Below are positions 19,453 through 27,317 of a DNA stretch of 64,000 nucleotides, one piece after another (the first letter of the stretch is position 1; every line of letters starts with the position of its first letter). This stretch comes from Caldilineaceae bacterium (GTDB lineage: Bacteria; Chloroflexota; Anaerolineae; Caldilineales; Caldilineaceae). Both the position numbers and the translations under genes were made by a program. The notes under the pieces were generated by a model. It was not told the origin of the DNA and made no database searches. It saw only the letters and a program-made list of their open reading frames with translations. The stretch covers positions 1 to 64,000 of the forward strand of contig JAGNDO010000017.1 in the NCBI GenBank assembly GCA_018003515.1, written 5' to 3'.

Positions 19453-21960
19453 ATGAGCAGCGATCCCAAACCCACCCTCTACGCCCTGTTTGTCGGCATC
19501 GACACATACCAACCCCCGGTGCGTTCCCTGCGCGGCTGTGTCAACGACGTCAGCCGTGTCGAAGCCCTGTTGCGGGAGCGTACTCAGGGCGACAACGCCC
19601 TCATGCAATTCGAGCCGCTGCTGTTGGCCAACGAGGCCGCCACCCGTCCGGCCATCATCCAGGCTTTTGAGGAGCATCTGGGCCGGGCCGGGGCCAACGA
19701 CGTGGCTCTTTTCTACTACTCTGGCCACGGCTCTCAGGAACCGGCCCCGCCCGAATTCTGGCATTTGGAGCCGGATCACCTGAACGAAACCCTGGTCTGC
19801 TATGATAGTCGTCAGCCCGACGGCTGGGATCTGGCCGACAAAGAACTTTCCTATCTGATCGCCCAGGTGGCGAAGAATGGCCCCCACGTCGCCGTCATCC
19901 TCGATAGCTGTCACTCAGGTTCCGGCACCCGAGACGCTGTGGACGACACCGCCGCCGAGGTGCGAGTACGCCTGCACACGACCGATCAGCGTCTGCGCCC
20001 CTTGGATTCGTACATCCTGACCCTGGCCGAGGCCGACCTGCTACAACCGAACAAGTCTGGCCTGAGTACTCCCTGGATTGCCCTTCCCCAGGGCAGACAC
20101 ATCCTGATGGCGGCGTGTGGCGATAACGAGTCGGCCAAGGAGACCTGGATCGACGGCGAGCAGCGGGGCGTTTTCTCCTACTTTCTGCAAGACACCCTGC
20201 AAAGCGCCGGCGAAACCCTGACCTACCGAGATCTGTTCAAACGTATCAGCGCCCTGGTGCAGACCAAGGTCACTTTCCAGGCACCCGTGTTGGAGGCTAC
20301 CCACGCCGACGAGGTGCAGCGGCCATTCCTGGGCGGAGCCATTGTCGAGCGCACCCCCTATTTCACTCTGAGACAGGACAAGGAGCGCATTTGGACCATG
20401 GACGGTGGGGCCATGCACGGTGTGGCCCCACCGGTCGGCTCCGAAACCACTGTGCTTTCCCTCTTCCCCTTTGACGCCGACTTGGGAACGTTGACTTCGT
20501 TGCGGAATGCCGTCGGTGAAGCCAGGGTGACCTCAGTCGGGGCTACCCAGAGCGAAGTCGAGGTGACGGCCCGAGGCGGGGGTAGCTTCGACTCTGCCAC
20601 AACCTACAAAGCCCTGGTGGTCGGACAACCCTTGGCCCCTCTGGTTGTCGCTTTTGAGGGCGACATCCTCGCGCTGGATCTGGTACGGCAGGCATTGGCC
20701 AAAGCTGGACCGGGGGGCGCACCCTCGCTCCTGGTCCGAGAAGGCCCCTTGGTCGAGGCAGATTACCGACTGAACGCCCAGGGGTCGGTCTCGATGGCAG
20801 GGTACAAGTACGTCTATCGTATTGGCCGCAAAGCCGATGCCTATCCTATGGCCGTGGAAACCCATGGCTTTGACCCGGCAGGGGCTGCCCTGGCCGTGGC
20901 CCGGCTGGAGCATATCGCCCGTTGGCAAAAGCTTGCAGAACTTGGCAACAAATCGACGAGTATCGGTGCGGATGAGATCAAGGTGGAGTTCTTCCAGGTT
21001 GACGAAGGGGGAGAACTGGTTCCGCTAGATGCGACCAACGGATTGCACTTTAAATATCGCCCGCCATTTGAGAAATGCGACCACCCCATCCTTCAGATAA
21101 AACTTACCAACCAGGGCACACGAACCTATTATTGCATGCTCATCGACCTGTCCCAGGATTACTCCGTGTTTGTCGATCTGGTGCCCGAAGGGGTTGTGCG
21201 ATTGGAGCCGGGCCAGGAAATATGGGCAGAGGTCAGGGATAACAAAGGCAGGCTGCAACGAAACCTTGGTATCACTATCCCAACAGAACTGTATGAAAAA
21301 GACGTGACGCAACTTAAGGATATAATCAAGCTCATTGTCAGTACGGACAAGGGGGATGCCACCCTGCTATCCATGGACAAGTTGCCAATGACCGCAAACC
21401 GGGCAGTGACCCGAGGGGCACCACGCGCCATGAGTACACTCAATCGGCTCATGGCCAGGGTGCAGACCCGTGCCATACGCGTCCTTCCAGAGGATGACGA
21501 ACCATACAGCGACTGGCGCACGGCGGATTTCATCTCAGTTGTCGAGCGTCCCAAACTGTCTATGCTGGAACAACTACCCCAACGTGCAGACCTGCCCTTG
21601 CAGCGCATGTTCACGTTGGAGGAGTACGAACTGATTAAGCGGGGCTTCCGCCCCCAAGATATGGATGACAAGTGGGCCATCGAGTTCGATAACGGCTGGC
21701 TCAGCTTCTACCGCACCTGGGGTGCGGTGATGGTCTTCTTGCTGCATCTGACCGTGGAGGCCGAGGGTGTGCGGGTGGATCAGGCCTATGCCGCTCGTGA
21801 CACGGACATGTACACCGGGACGGACACGGACGAAGAGGTTCGGCTGATCAACTTCATGATCGACCGATTGCTCCTGTACCGACCCGATGCCGTCCTACGC
21901 AAGGCGGATGGCACCCCGATCACTGGTTTACACCTATATCACGAGGTCGGAAATGTATAG
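19453..21960 (+). CDS. Caspase-like (metacaspase-type) protein with long C-terminal region
   Basis: An 835-residue protein with an N-terminal metacaspase domain: His92 in FYYSGHGS and Cys153 in LDSCHSGS. The architecture parallels the first gene of the window (194-2278). Around 519-640 lies a beta-rich DUF4384-like domain (LQIKLTNQGTRTYYCMLIDL, YSVFVDLVPEG), followed by a ~190-residue C-terminal extension (FTLEEYELIKRGF, INFMIDRLLLYRPDAV) of unknown role. Part of this region, roughly 21030-21645, is duplicated downstream as a broken copy at 22797-23410. No signal peptide is present, so action in the cytoplasm is expected. Confidence 0.88.
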   Translation: MSSDPKPTLYALFVGIDTYQPPVRSLRGCVNDVSRVEALLRERTQGDNALMQFEPLLLANEAATRPAIIQAFEEHLGRAGANDVALFYYSGHGSQEPAPPEFWHLEPDHLNETLVCYDSRQPDGWDLADKELSYLIAQVAKNGPHVAVILDSCHSGSGTRDAVDDTAAEVRVRLHTTDQRLRPLDSYILTLAEADLLQPNKSGLSTPWIALPQGRHILMAACGDNESAKETWIDGEQRGVFSYFLQDTLQSAGETLTYRDLFKRISALVQTKVTFQAPVLEATHADEVQRPFLGGAIVERTPYFTLRQDKERIWTMDGGAMHGVAPPVGSETTVLSLFPFDADLGTLTSLRNAVGEARVTSVGATQSEVEVTARGGGSFDSATTYKALVVGQPLAPLVVAFEGDILALDLVRQALAKAGPGGAPSLLVREGPLVEADYRLNAQGSVSMAGYKYVYRIGRKADAYPMAVETHGFDPAGAALAVARLEHIARWQKLAELGNKSTSIGADEIKVEFFQVDEGGELVPLDATNGLHFKYRPPFEKCDHPILQIKLTNQGTRTYYCMLIDLSQDYSVFVDLVPEGVVRLEPGQEIWAEVRDNKGRLQRNLGITIPTELYEKDVTQLKDIIKLIVSTDKGDATLLSMDKLPMTANRAVTRGAPRAMSTLNRLMARVQTRAIRVLPEDDEPYSDWRTADFISVVERPKLSMLEQLPQRADLPLQRMFTLEEYELIKRGFRPQDMDDKWAIEFDNGWLSFYRTWGAVMVFLLHLTVEAEGVRVDQAYAARDTDMYTGTDTDEEVRLINFMIDRLLLYRPDAVLRKADGTPITGLHLYHEVGNV

Positions 21961-22000
21961 CAACAAACAGAACGGCGTAGTCTATAGCGGAGAGAGAACA

Positions 22001-22714
22001 ATGAATCCAAATCAGCTTGCCCTACTCATCGCCGCCCCCCAGGAAGGGGAGCCGGCTATGCACAACGACATGACAGCCATGACCCAGGCTCTGCTGGATC
22101 GCGGGCTATCTGCTGACCGCATTCTCTCTCTACACGGACGGCTCGATCGTACTCTGGTATTGGCTTGTTTGCGGACCGTTCGCCGCCGGATTACTCTCTG
22201 GGAAAATGGTTCGCTCTTCATCCATGTGAGCGGGGACGGCTTCTTCATCGGAGATACAAGCGAGACGGCACGAGCCGGTCTGCTCTTTGATGAAAGCAAC
22301 GATGTGACCGATGACGGGCATCTGTTTTGGGATAACTTCTTCGCTGCATTGAACCTGCCGACAGGCATTCGGCTCATCCTCCTGCCTGACCTCTGACACT
22401 CGAATCTGCTGGCCGGCCGTGTGCCGGTCAACACTGCCGCCCTACTGATGCGGGCGGAACCTGGGACGGAACTGACATGTCGGGGCCACAACTACAACCT
22501 GCCGCCCGGTAGTCAGGCTCAACCGAGGGGAGTTCTCTCCTACTACGCCACGGCCACATTGCCCCAGGCCAGCACTGTGGAAGATTGGCTGACCCACATC
22601 CATTCCCTAGCCCAGGCCGATGTCGATGCGGGGCGTCTCCCTCCCTTCTATCGCCTGGATCTGCGAATTGAGGGGAATGTAGATTTCTCCCTGTCTGGTA
22701 CCCCCTGTCCCTGA
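22001..22714 (+). pseudogene. Caspase-like gene with in-frame TGA at the catalytic Cys position
   Basis: From the ATG at 22001 (purine-rich AGAGAGAACA upstream) a caspase-like fold is readable: ALLIAAPQEGEPAMHNDM, FIHVSGDGFF, LLFDESND. It stops at TGA 22394-22396 after 131 residues. Reading through in the same frame gives HSNLLAGRV and then GVLSYYATATLP up to a stop at 22712-22714, which parallels HSGSG and GVFSYFLQDTLQ of the intact caspase just upstream. The TGA therefore falls exactly on the catalytic Cys of D-x-C-H-S. The catalytic His is also changed, SGHG being SGDG. Either this is a decaying pseudo-caspase with a Cys-to-stop change, or, less likely, a selenocysteine codon. Confidence 0.65.
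22410..22430 (+). other. Hairpin 13 nt downstream of the in-frame TGA
   Basis: TGGCCGGC and GCCGGTCA form an eight-pair stem (one G-U) around the loop CGTGT. It begins 13 nucleotides after the TGA, and 21 nucleotides separate the TGA from the loop. Position, loop size and a G in the second loop position are compatible with bacterial SECIS elements, but hairpins are common in GC-rich DNA. Confidence 0.3.
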
Positions 22715-22726
22715 AAGAGGATTTTC

Positions 22727-23410
22727 ATGGACCCTATCTTCCGCCGCACCTTCCCCGCCCAACAACTGATAACTGACCATCCACCCCGGCCCCAGGATGC
22801 CAACAAACAGGTTGCACTTTGCGTATCGCCCGCCCTATGAGAAAAACGACTACCCCAGTTTTCAGGTAAAGCTTACCAACCAGGGCACACAAACCTATTA
22901 TTGTATGCTCCTGGACCTGGCTCAGGACTACTCCGTGTTCGTCGATTTGGTGCCCGAAGGGGTTGTGCGATTAGAGCCGGGTCAGGAAATCTGGGGAGGG
23001 ATTCAGGATAGCCAAGGCAGGTTGCAGCGAAACCTTGGTGTCACTATCCCCACAGATCTGTACGAAAATGGGGTGACGCAGCTCAAAGACATGATCAAAC
23101 TCATTGTCAGTACGGACAAGGGGGATGCCACCTTGCTGTCTATGGATAAGTTGCCAATGACCGCAAACAAATTAGCGACCCGAGGGGCACCACGCGCCAT
23201 GAGTACCCTCAATCGGCTCATGGCCAGGGTGCAGACCCGTGCCATACGCGTCTTGCCAGAGGATGACGAACCATATAGCGATTGGCACACGGCTGACTTC
23301 ACGTCGGTGGTCGTGCGTCCCAAACCGTCTATGCTTGAACAGCTACCCCAACGTGCAGATCTGCCCATGTAGCGCACGTTCACCTTGGAGGAGTACGCAC
23401 TGATTAGTCT
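22727..23410 (+). pseudogene. Frameshifted partial duplicate of the caspase C-terminal domain
   Basis: The reading frame 22797-23372 (191 residues) closely matches residues ~526-715 of the caspase at 19453-21960, including the segments TLLSMDKLPMTAN, STLNRLMARVQTRAIRVLPED and MLEQLPQRADLP. Relative to the original, a one-base insertion near 22810 breaks the frame coming from an ATG at 22727, and a CAG-to-TAG change at 23370-23372 ends it, after which similarity (FTLEEYALI) goes on to about 23407. It is a recent partial tandem duplication that has lost its catalytic part. A truncated product is possible but there is no good start signal at 22797. Confidence 0.75.
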
Positions 23411-23800
23411 GATCTGAGAGAATCTCGATCAGCCTTGGCGTTCGCGGCCAGGGCGCGCTCAATCTCCGGGCGGGAGGGCGTGTGCGGTGCTTGGGTGGCC
23501 AAGGATGGAGTAAACGGTATCAGGATCATGGTCGTCACCAATTCCAGGAAAATCAGGCCCAACAACAGATAAATAATCGTATCACGCCCGCATATCCAGC
23601 CACATAGACCCCCAAGGGTGTCCCCAGAATCACAACCGGCACACAGCCCCGCCAATTCCCAAGCAATGCCGATGTCCTGCAACACCACCCCGTGAACAAA
23701 GAAGCCGACCATGGAATTCAGCCCCATGATGACGACGGTTGTGGGCGTACTCACCTTTTTGTTGACGCCAAAGGCCAGGGTCAACACGACGAAGTGGGAT
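23404..23800 (-). pseudogene. TauE/SafE-family sulfite/anion permease fragment with frameshifts
   Basis: On the minus strand the sequence reads LTLAFGVNKKVSTPTTVVIMGLNSMVGFFVH, typical of the second half of TSUP (TauE/SafE) membrane permeases. After DIGIAWE the meaningful frame changes to CVPVVILGTPLGVYVAGYAG, then returns to RDTIIYLLLGLIFLELVTT, so at least two frameshifts are present. Only the C-terminal half remains. It is a relic at the border between the protease island and the biosynthetic island. Confidence 0.7.
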
Positions 23801-23809
23801 GAACGCGGA

Positions 23810-23862
23810 GCGAAGGTGCAGCGAAGGTGCAGCGAAGGTGCAGTGAAGGTGCAGCGAAGGTG
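23810..23862. repeat. Tandem repeat, 11-bp unit, almost five copies
   Basis: The unit GCGAAGGTGCA is repeated head to tail, four full copies and one partial, with one variant (GTGAAGGTGCA). There are no unique spacers, so it is not a CRISPR array. It lies just upstream (minus-strand sense) of the broken permease gene. Confidence 0.85.
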
Positions 23863-23957
23863 GTTTATAACCCGCGGATTGACCCATGTGAGGCGAGATA
23901 CCCCTATGGCAGGCGGCAAGATGGCAGGCGACAATATGATGGGCGACAACCGGGCGG

Positions 23958-24163
23958 CTACAAAATTGTCTATAGGTACCAACCAGTGAAATCCTTGTTT
24001 TTTGTGCAAGAATTTTTACCACAAAGGACACAAAGAACACAAAGAGGGATTTATTCTTTTGAAATCTTTGTGTTCTCTGTGATCTTTGTGGTAAAAATTC
24101 TTGGTTCTGGCTAGGCCAGGTTGGGTGTCTACAAAATTGTCTATGGCTGTCTACAAAATTGTC
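23958..24163 (+). repeat. Three direct copies of CTACAAAATTGTC
   Basis: Copies begin at 23958, 24129 and 24151; the first two continue identically as CTACAAAATTGTCTAT. The last two are spaced exactly 22 bp apart, about two helical turns, and the nearer one ends 11 bp upstream of the -35 box of the putative promoter at 24175. This arrangement suits an activator binding site. The palindromic repeat at 24007-24103 separates the first copy from the others. Confidence 0.55.
24007..24103. repeat. Palindromic dispersed repeat (about 97 bp)
   Basis: Two 38-base arms in inverted orientation begin CAAGAATTTTTACCACAAAG and end with its complement, rich in the words ACACAAAG and CTTTGTG, around a 21-base spacer. 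A related half copy is seen at 31508-31537. Such ACCACAAAG/CTTTGTGGT repeats are widespread extragenic elements in several bacterial phyla. No coding function is expected. Confidence 0.75.
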
Positions 24164-24174
24164 ACGAAAAACGC

Positions 24175-24203
24175 TGGACAACCCGCAATAAAAAGATTAT
24201 ACT
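24175..24203 (+). promoter_or_regulatory. Sigma70-type promoter for the SARP-like regulator
   Basis: A -35 box TGGACA (24175-24180) and a -10 box TATACT (24198-24203) are separated by exactly 17 bases, each one mismatch from consensus. The leader to the ATG at 24381 would be about 170 nt. Two 22-bp-spaced direct repeats lie immediately upstream. Confidence 0.6.
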
Positions 24204-24380
24204 CGGTGAATCATAATGCCAACGTAGGTTGAACAGCCTGGGTCAGCCAGCAAAGAAAAGCCGACCGACTTGCTTTTGCTTTCCCCTGGCTGCACAAGAA
24301 CGCCCTCCTACCTCACCGCATCTGGCCAACTCCCAAGCAGCCGGAACTGAATAATCCGTTCTTCATCGACGACATCATCC

Positions 24381-26285
24381 ATGCTCACGGCAAGATTGTT
24401 CGGAACCATCTCATTTCAACTGGGCGATGACGCCCTGCCCCAAGTCACCACTGGCAGAACCGCCGCCCTGTTGGTCTACTTGGCTGTGACGCGCCAGCCT
24501 CAACCCCGCTCCTTTCTGGCCGATCTGTTGTGGGATGGTCTGCCGGACAGTCGGGCCAGGACCAATTTACGCTATACTCTGCGGGATCTACGCAAAAAGG
24601 TGGGGGATTATGTGGTGACGGAGGGGGAGATGGTCAGTTTCAACCAGCGTCTGCCCCATTGGGTAGATGCCACGGTCTTCGCCACCCATCTGGCCGCAAG
24701 GCCCCAGGCCCACCCTTCAGGGATCGAACCGCAGATTTTGCAAGAACTGCTCAATCTTTATGCCGGCGAGTTCCTGGCCGGCTTCCAGGTTGAGCGGGCG
24801 GCGGTCTTTGAGACGTGGCTCCAGGCCCAGCGCCGTCATCTGCACCACCAGTATGTGCAGGGGCTTCAGATGCGCATCCAGCAACATGTGGCGGCGGAGA
24901 GCTTGACCGCTGCGTTGACCCTCAACCAGCAGTTACTACAGTTGGAACCGTGGCGGGAGGAAGCCCACTGCCAGCAGATGATCCTGTTTTCCCAGACGGG
25001 CCAACGCAGCGCCGCCCTGAGACAGTACGAGATCTGTTGCCAGGCCTTGGCCGCAGAATTTGATCTGCCCCCCATGCCCCAGACCCAAACCCTCTTCGCA
25101 CAGATCAAGTCAAGTCAATGGATCGCCGACTATCTCGATGTCAGCCTCCATCGGGAGCAGTCTGACGCCGGCGTCGGGCGGGTCAAGCCGACGGCATCGG
25201 AGCCGTCTATACCCCGGTTTGATCTGGGATCCATGTCGGATCCCTTCTACTTTTATGGTCGGGGGACCGAGCTGGCGACGTTGCGCAGCTGGGCCCTGAA
25301 TGAGCGCAGCCAGCTGGTGGCGATCTTGGGGCTAAACGGGCAGGGCAAGAGCGCATTGGCCTCCGTCTTCGTCCAGGAAAGCTTGGAAGACGACCAAAGC
25401 CCGGTTCCAGCCTTTGATCAGGTGATCTGGCGTTCCTTGCACCAGGGATCTGGCTGCATCGAGCTTTTGCAGGAGTGGGTGCGCCAACTGGGCGGTGATG
25501 CCCGCCTGATGGCTGGGTCGAATTTTGATCAGTTGACCAGCCAACTCTTTCCCCTCTTGCAAAAACAGCGCTGCCTCCTGGTCTTGGATGGGGTGGAGGC
25601 GGTTGTGGGCCACGCCAGTCAAGAAAGCCCCCCGCGTCCCCGCAATCGCCACCCGGACAGCGAACGCTATGAAGACCTTTTCCGCCTCTTTATTCAACGG
25701 CGGCACCAGAGTTGCCTGCTTCTGACCAGCCAGGTGCGGCCCGGCGCGCTGACCCATCTGCATCAGCGGGATGGCGTCTTCCGCTGCTTGACCTTGGATG
25801 GGCTTGGCGTAGATGAGAGCGCAGCCCTCCTGGCCGGCTATGGGATTTCCGGCGATGCGGCCGTATACCGGCAGATTCACGACCTCTACGCCGGCAATCC
25901 ACGGCTCTTGGAAGAGGCGGCCAACCTGATCTATAGTTTTTTCAACGCTGACGGCAGGGCTTTTCTGGGCGAGGAGATCGCTTTTTACGGCGAAATTGGC
26001 CAGACCCTGACCCGGCAGTTGGCCCAGGTCTCCCCGCTGGAGCGCCAGATCTTGCACTCCTTGGCGGCAACGACCCAGTCCATGCGCCCCCAGACCTTGC
26101 TGGAAAGCCTGGCCCCCAGCCCTGCCAAACAGACCTACCTGGACGCCTTGGTCAACCTCCAGGCAAACCTGCTGATCCGTCAGGAAGGCAACCGCACCAG
26201 CCTGCCCGCTCTTATGTCCGCCTATATGAAAAAGGCGGGACAATCGCCAGACGTTCAACCCCCACCCACCTCGTTCCACGCTTGA
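24381..26285 (+). CDS. SARP/AfsR-like regulator: BTAD domain with STAND-type NTPase
   Basis: A 634-residue regulator. Residues ~1-95 form the winged-helix DNA-binding part typical of OmpR/SARP proteins (VYLAVTRQPQPRSFLADLLW, ARTNLRYTLRDLRKKVG) and ~95-245 are the bacterial transcriptional activator domain (LYAGEFLAGF, FETWLQAQRR, LEPWREEAHCQQM, RSAALRQYEICCQAL). From ~290 an NB-ARC/STAND-like NTPase follows, with GRGTELA and Walker A GLNGQGKSA at 317-325 and LLVLDGVEAVV. Such proteins activate secondary-metabolite clusters in actinomycetes and occur widely in Chloroflexota. It stands at the 5' end of the co-oriented island and is its most likely activator. Its stop lies within an 11-bp direct repeat that may be an operator. 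Confidence 0.87.
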   Translation: MLTARLFGTISFQLGDDALPQVTTGRTAALLVYLAVTRQPQPRSFLADLLWDGLPDSRARTNLRYTLRDLRKKVGDYVVTEGEMVSFNQRLPHWVDATVFATHLAARPQAHPSGIEPQILQELLNLYAGEFLAGFQVERAAVFETWLQAQRRHLHHQYVQGLQMRIQQHVAAESLTAALTLNQQLLQLEPWREEAHCQQMILFSQTGQRSAALRQYEICCQALAAEFDLPPMPQTQTLFAQIKSSQWIADYLDVSLHREQSDAGVGRVKPTASEPSIPRFDLGSMSDPFYFYGRGTELATLRSWALNERSQLVAILGLNGQGKSALASVFVQESLEDDQSPVPAFDQVIWRSLHQGSGCIELLQEWVRQLGGDARLMAGSNFDQLTSQLFPLLQKQRCLLVLDGVEAVVGHASQESPPRPRNRHPDSERYEDLFRLFIQRRHQSCLLLTSQVRPGALTHLHQRDGVFRCLTLDGLGVDESAALLAGYGISGDAAVYRQIHDLYAGNPRLLEEAANLIYSFFNADGRAFLGEEIAFYGEIGQTLTRQLAQVSPLERQILHSLAATTQSMRPQTLLESLAPSPAKQTYLDALVNLQANLLIRQEGNRTSLPALMSAYMKKAGQSPDVQPPPTSFHA

Positions 26286-26321
26286 TCCACGCTTGATCCA
26301 CGCGGGTGCGTTACCCTCTGT
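26278..26321 (+). promoter_or_regulatory. Candidate SARP operator/promoter copy A
   Basis: The 11-mer ACGCTTGATCC occurs twice head to tail (26278-26288 and 26289-26299). The second copy begins a 33-base block that matches the block at 27214-27246 without gaps (shared TTGATCCA, GCGG, GTTA and CTCTGT at the same spacing). Direct repeats with an 11-bp pitch ahead of a -10 region are typical of SARP binding. Assignment is inference. Confidence 0.5.
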
Positions 26322-26490
26322 ATCGATATGGTCCAAACTGATTTGATCTATGTGCCGCTCCCCGCCATCTCCCCCAGGCCTGCCAGATGAGGCGCAGGAT
26401 GCCAATAGGGATTCCTGATAATGACGGACGGCGTTGCAGCCACAGGATTCCTGTTGCGTAGCCTCCACTATCACCTCTGGTAAACCGTCC
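26322..26490. other. Leader region before the P-type-ATPase-like fragment
   Basis: No gene is supported here. A weak frame extends the next gene upstream to 26434, but without a ribosome binding site. Confidence 0.4.
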
Positions 26491-27141
26491 ATGACTTCAC
26501 GTCCTTCCCCGCTAGGGGCGACCCAAACAGAAGATAAACCGGGGTTCTCCCTTCCCCAAATAGGCAGCGAAGGGAATCGTGGCCTGCGCACCTCCTCCTT
26601 CTCTTTGGGGATGGCCGCGTTGGGGCACTTCGTCTTCCCGCCCCTGGCCTACGCCAGCATCCCCGCCCTGATCTATATGGGCGTCCCTTCGGCCCAAACG
26701 GCCTATGCCGTCTTGCGCCATGAGAGACGGGGCAGCGTGGCCCTGGCCGAAACCGCGGCCTTGGGCGTTTGCCTGGCCAGCGGCGCCTATCTGGCAGGAT
26801 CCTTGGGGTTCTGTCTCTACTATTTGGGGCGTAGTGTTCTTCCGGCCCGCCCTCCCGCTCGCGAAACCGCCCGGTCCCTGCCGATCACCGCCCACCTCTG
26901 CCAAGACGGCGTACAACTGGACGTGGTCGCCGCGTCCCTGCGCCAGGGCGACCTGGTCATGGTCCCTACCAGCGAAATTATCCCCGCGGACGGCTTGATC
27001 GTGGAGGGTGTGGCCTGGATCAAATCGCCCCTGTGCGCCGGGGATGGGGTAGAACTGCGCAAAGGCCCCGGCGATTCGGTCTGCACCGGGGATCTGGTGA
27101 TGATCGGCTCGGTTCGTCTGCGCGTTCGTCGGGCGGAATGA
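26491..27141 (+). CDS. P-type ATPase-like protein reduced to membrane helices and actuator domain
   Basis: A 216-residue protein. Residues ~40-115 hold hydrophobic segments (FVFPPLAYASIPALIYMG, SVALAETAALGVCLASGAYL). Residues ~130-215 match the actuator domain of heavy-metal-type P-type ATPases (GDLVMVPTSEIIPADGLIVEG, KGPGDSVCTGDLVMIGSVRLRV). The key T-G-E loop reads C-A-G-D-G, and the phosphorylation and nucleotide-binding domains are absent, so it cannot pump by itself. The frame is intact with a clean stop, and two longer homologues occur in this window (47120 and 53461). It may be a regulatory subunit of the full ATPase, or a truncated relic. The exact start is uncertain; the ATG at 26491 lacks a clear ribosome binding site. 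Confidence 0.6.
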   Translation: MTSRPSPLGATQTEDKPGFSLPQIGSEGNRGLRTSSFSLGMAALGHFVFPPLAYASIPALIYMGVPSAQTAYAVLRHERRGSVALAETAALGVCLASGAYLAGSLGFCLYYLGRSVLPARPPARETARSLPITAHLCQDGVQLDVVAASLRQGDLVMVPTSEIIPADGLIVEGVAWIKSPLCAGDGVELRKGPGDSVCTGDLVMIGSVRLRVRRAE

Positions 27142-27213
27142 GCCACACGGTTGGGGGTGGGAGAGCCGTCTGTGGGGCATGTGCTGGATGGGATAGATCG
27201 CCACAGTCAACCC

Positions 27214-27246
27214 ACGTTTGATCCATGCGGAACTGTTATGCTCTGT
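27214..27246 (+). promoter_or_regulatory. Candidate SARP operator/promoter copy B
   Basis: A 33-base block matching the one at 26289-26321 position by position (ACG-TTTGATCCA-GCGG--GTTA--CTCTGT). It lies just upstream of the first ABC exporter gene. The match makes an ATG at 27225 within it an unlikely translation start. Confidence 0.5.
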
Positions 27247-27317
27247 GCAAGACTATCCGCAAGATGTGTTGTTGCGCATCGTCCATTATCAATCGCTCTA
27301 TAAGTGGAGAAGAGATC

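Noticed and set aside
22797-23372. Intact independent gene of 191 residues
   Set aside because: It is a close copy of an internal part of the caspase upstream, lacks a start signal and ends at a nonsense codon relative to that copy.
23810-23862. Short CRISPR array
   Set aside because: The 11-bp units are contiguous without spacers, and no cas genes are near.
25332-26591. 419-codon minus-strand open frame opposite the SARP-like regulator
   Set aside because: No domain, no ribosome binding site, and the + strand is clearly coding.
27225-27317. Longer N-terminus of the first ABC exporter from an ATG at 27225
   Set aside because: The ATG falls inside the 33-bp block repeated upstream of 26491 and the added residues are Cys-rich and unlike exporters.
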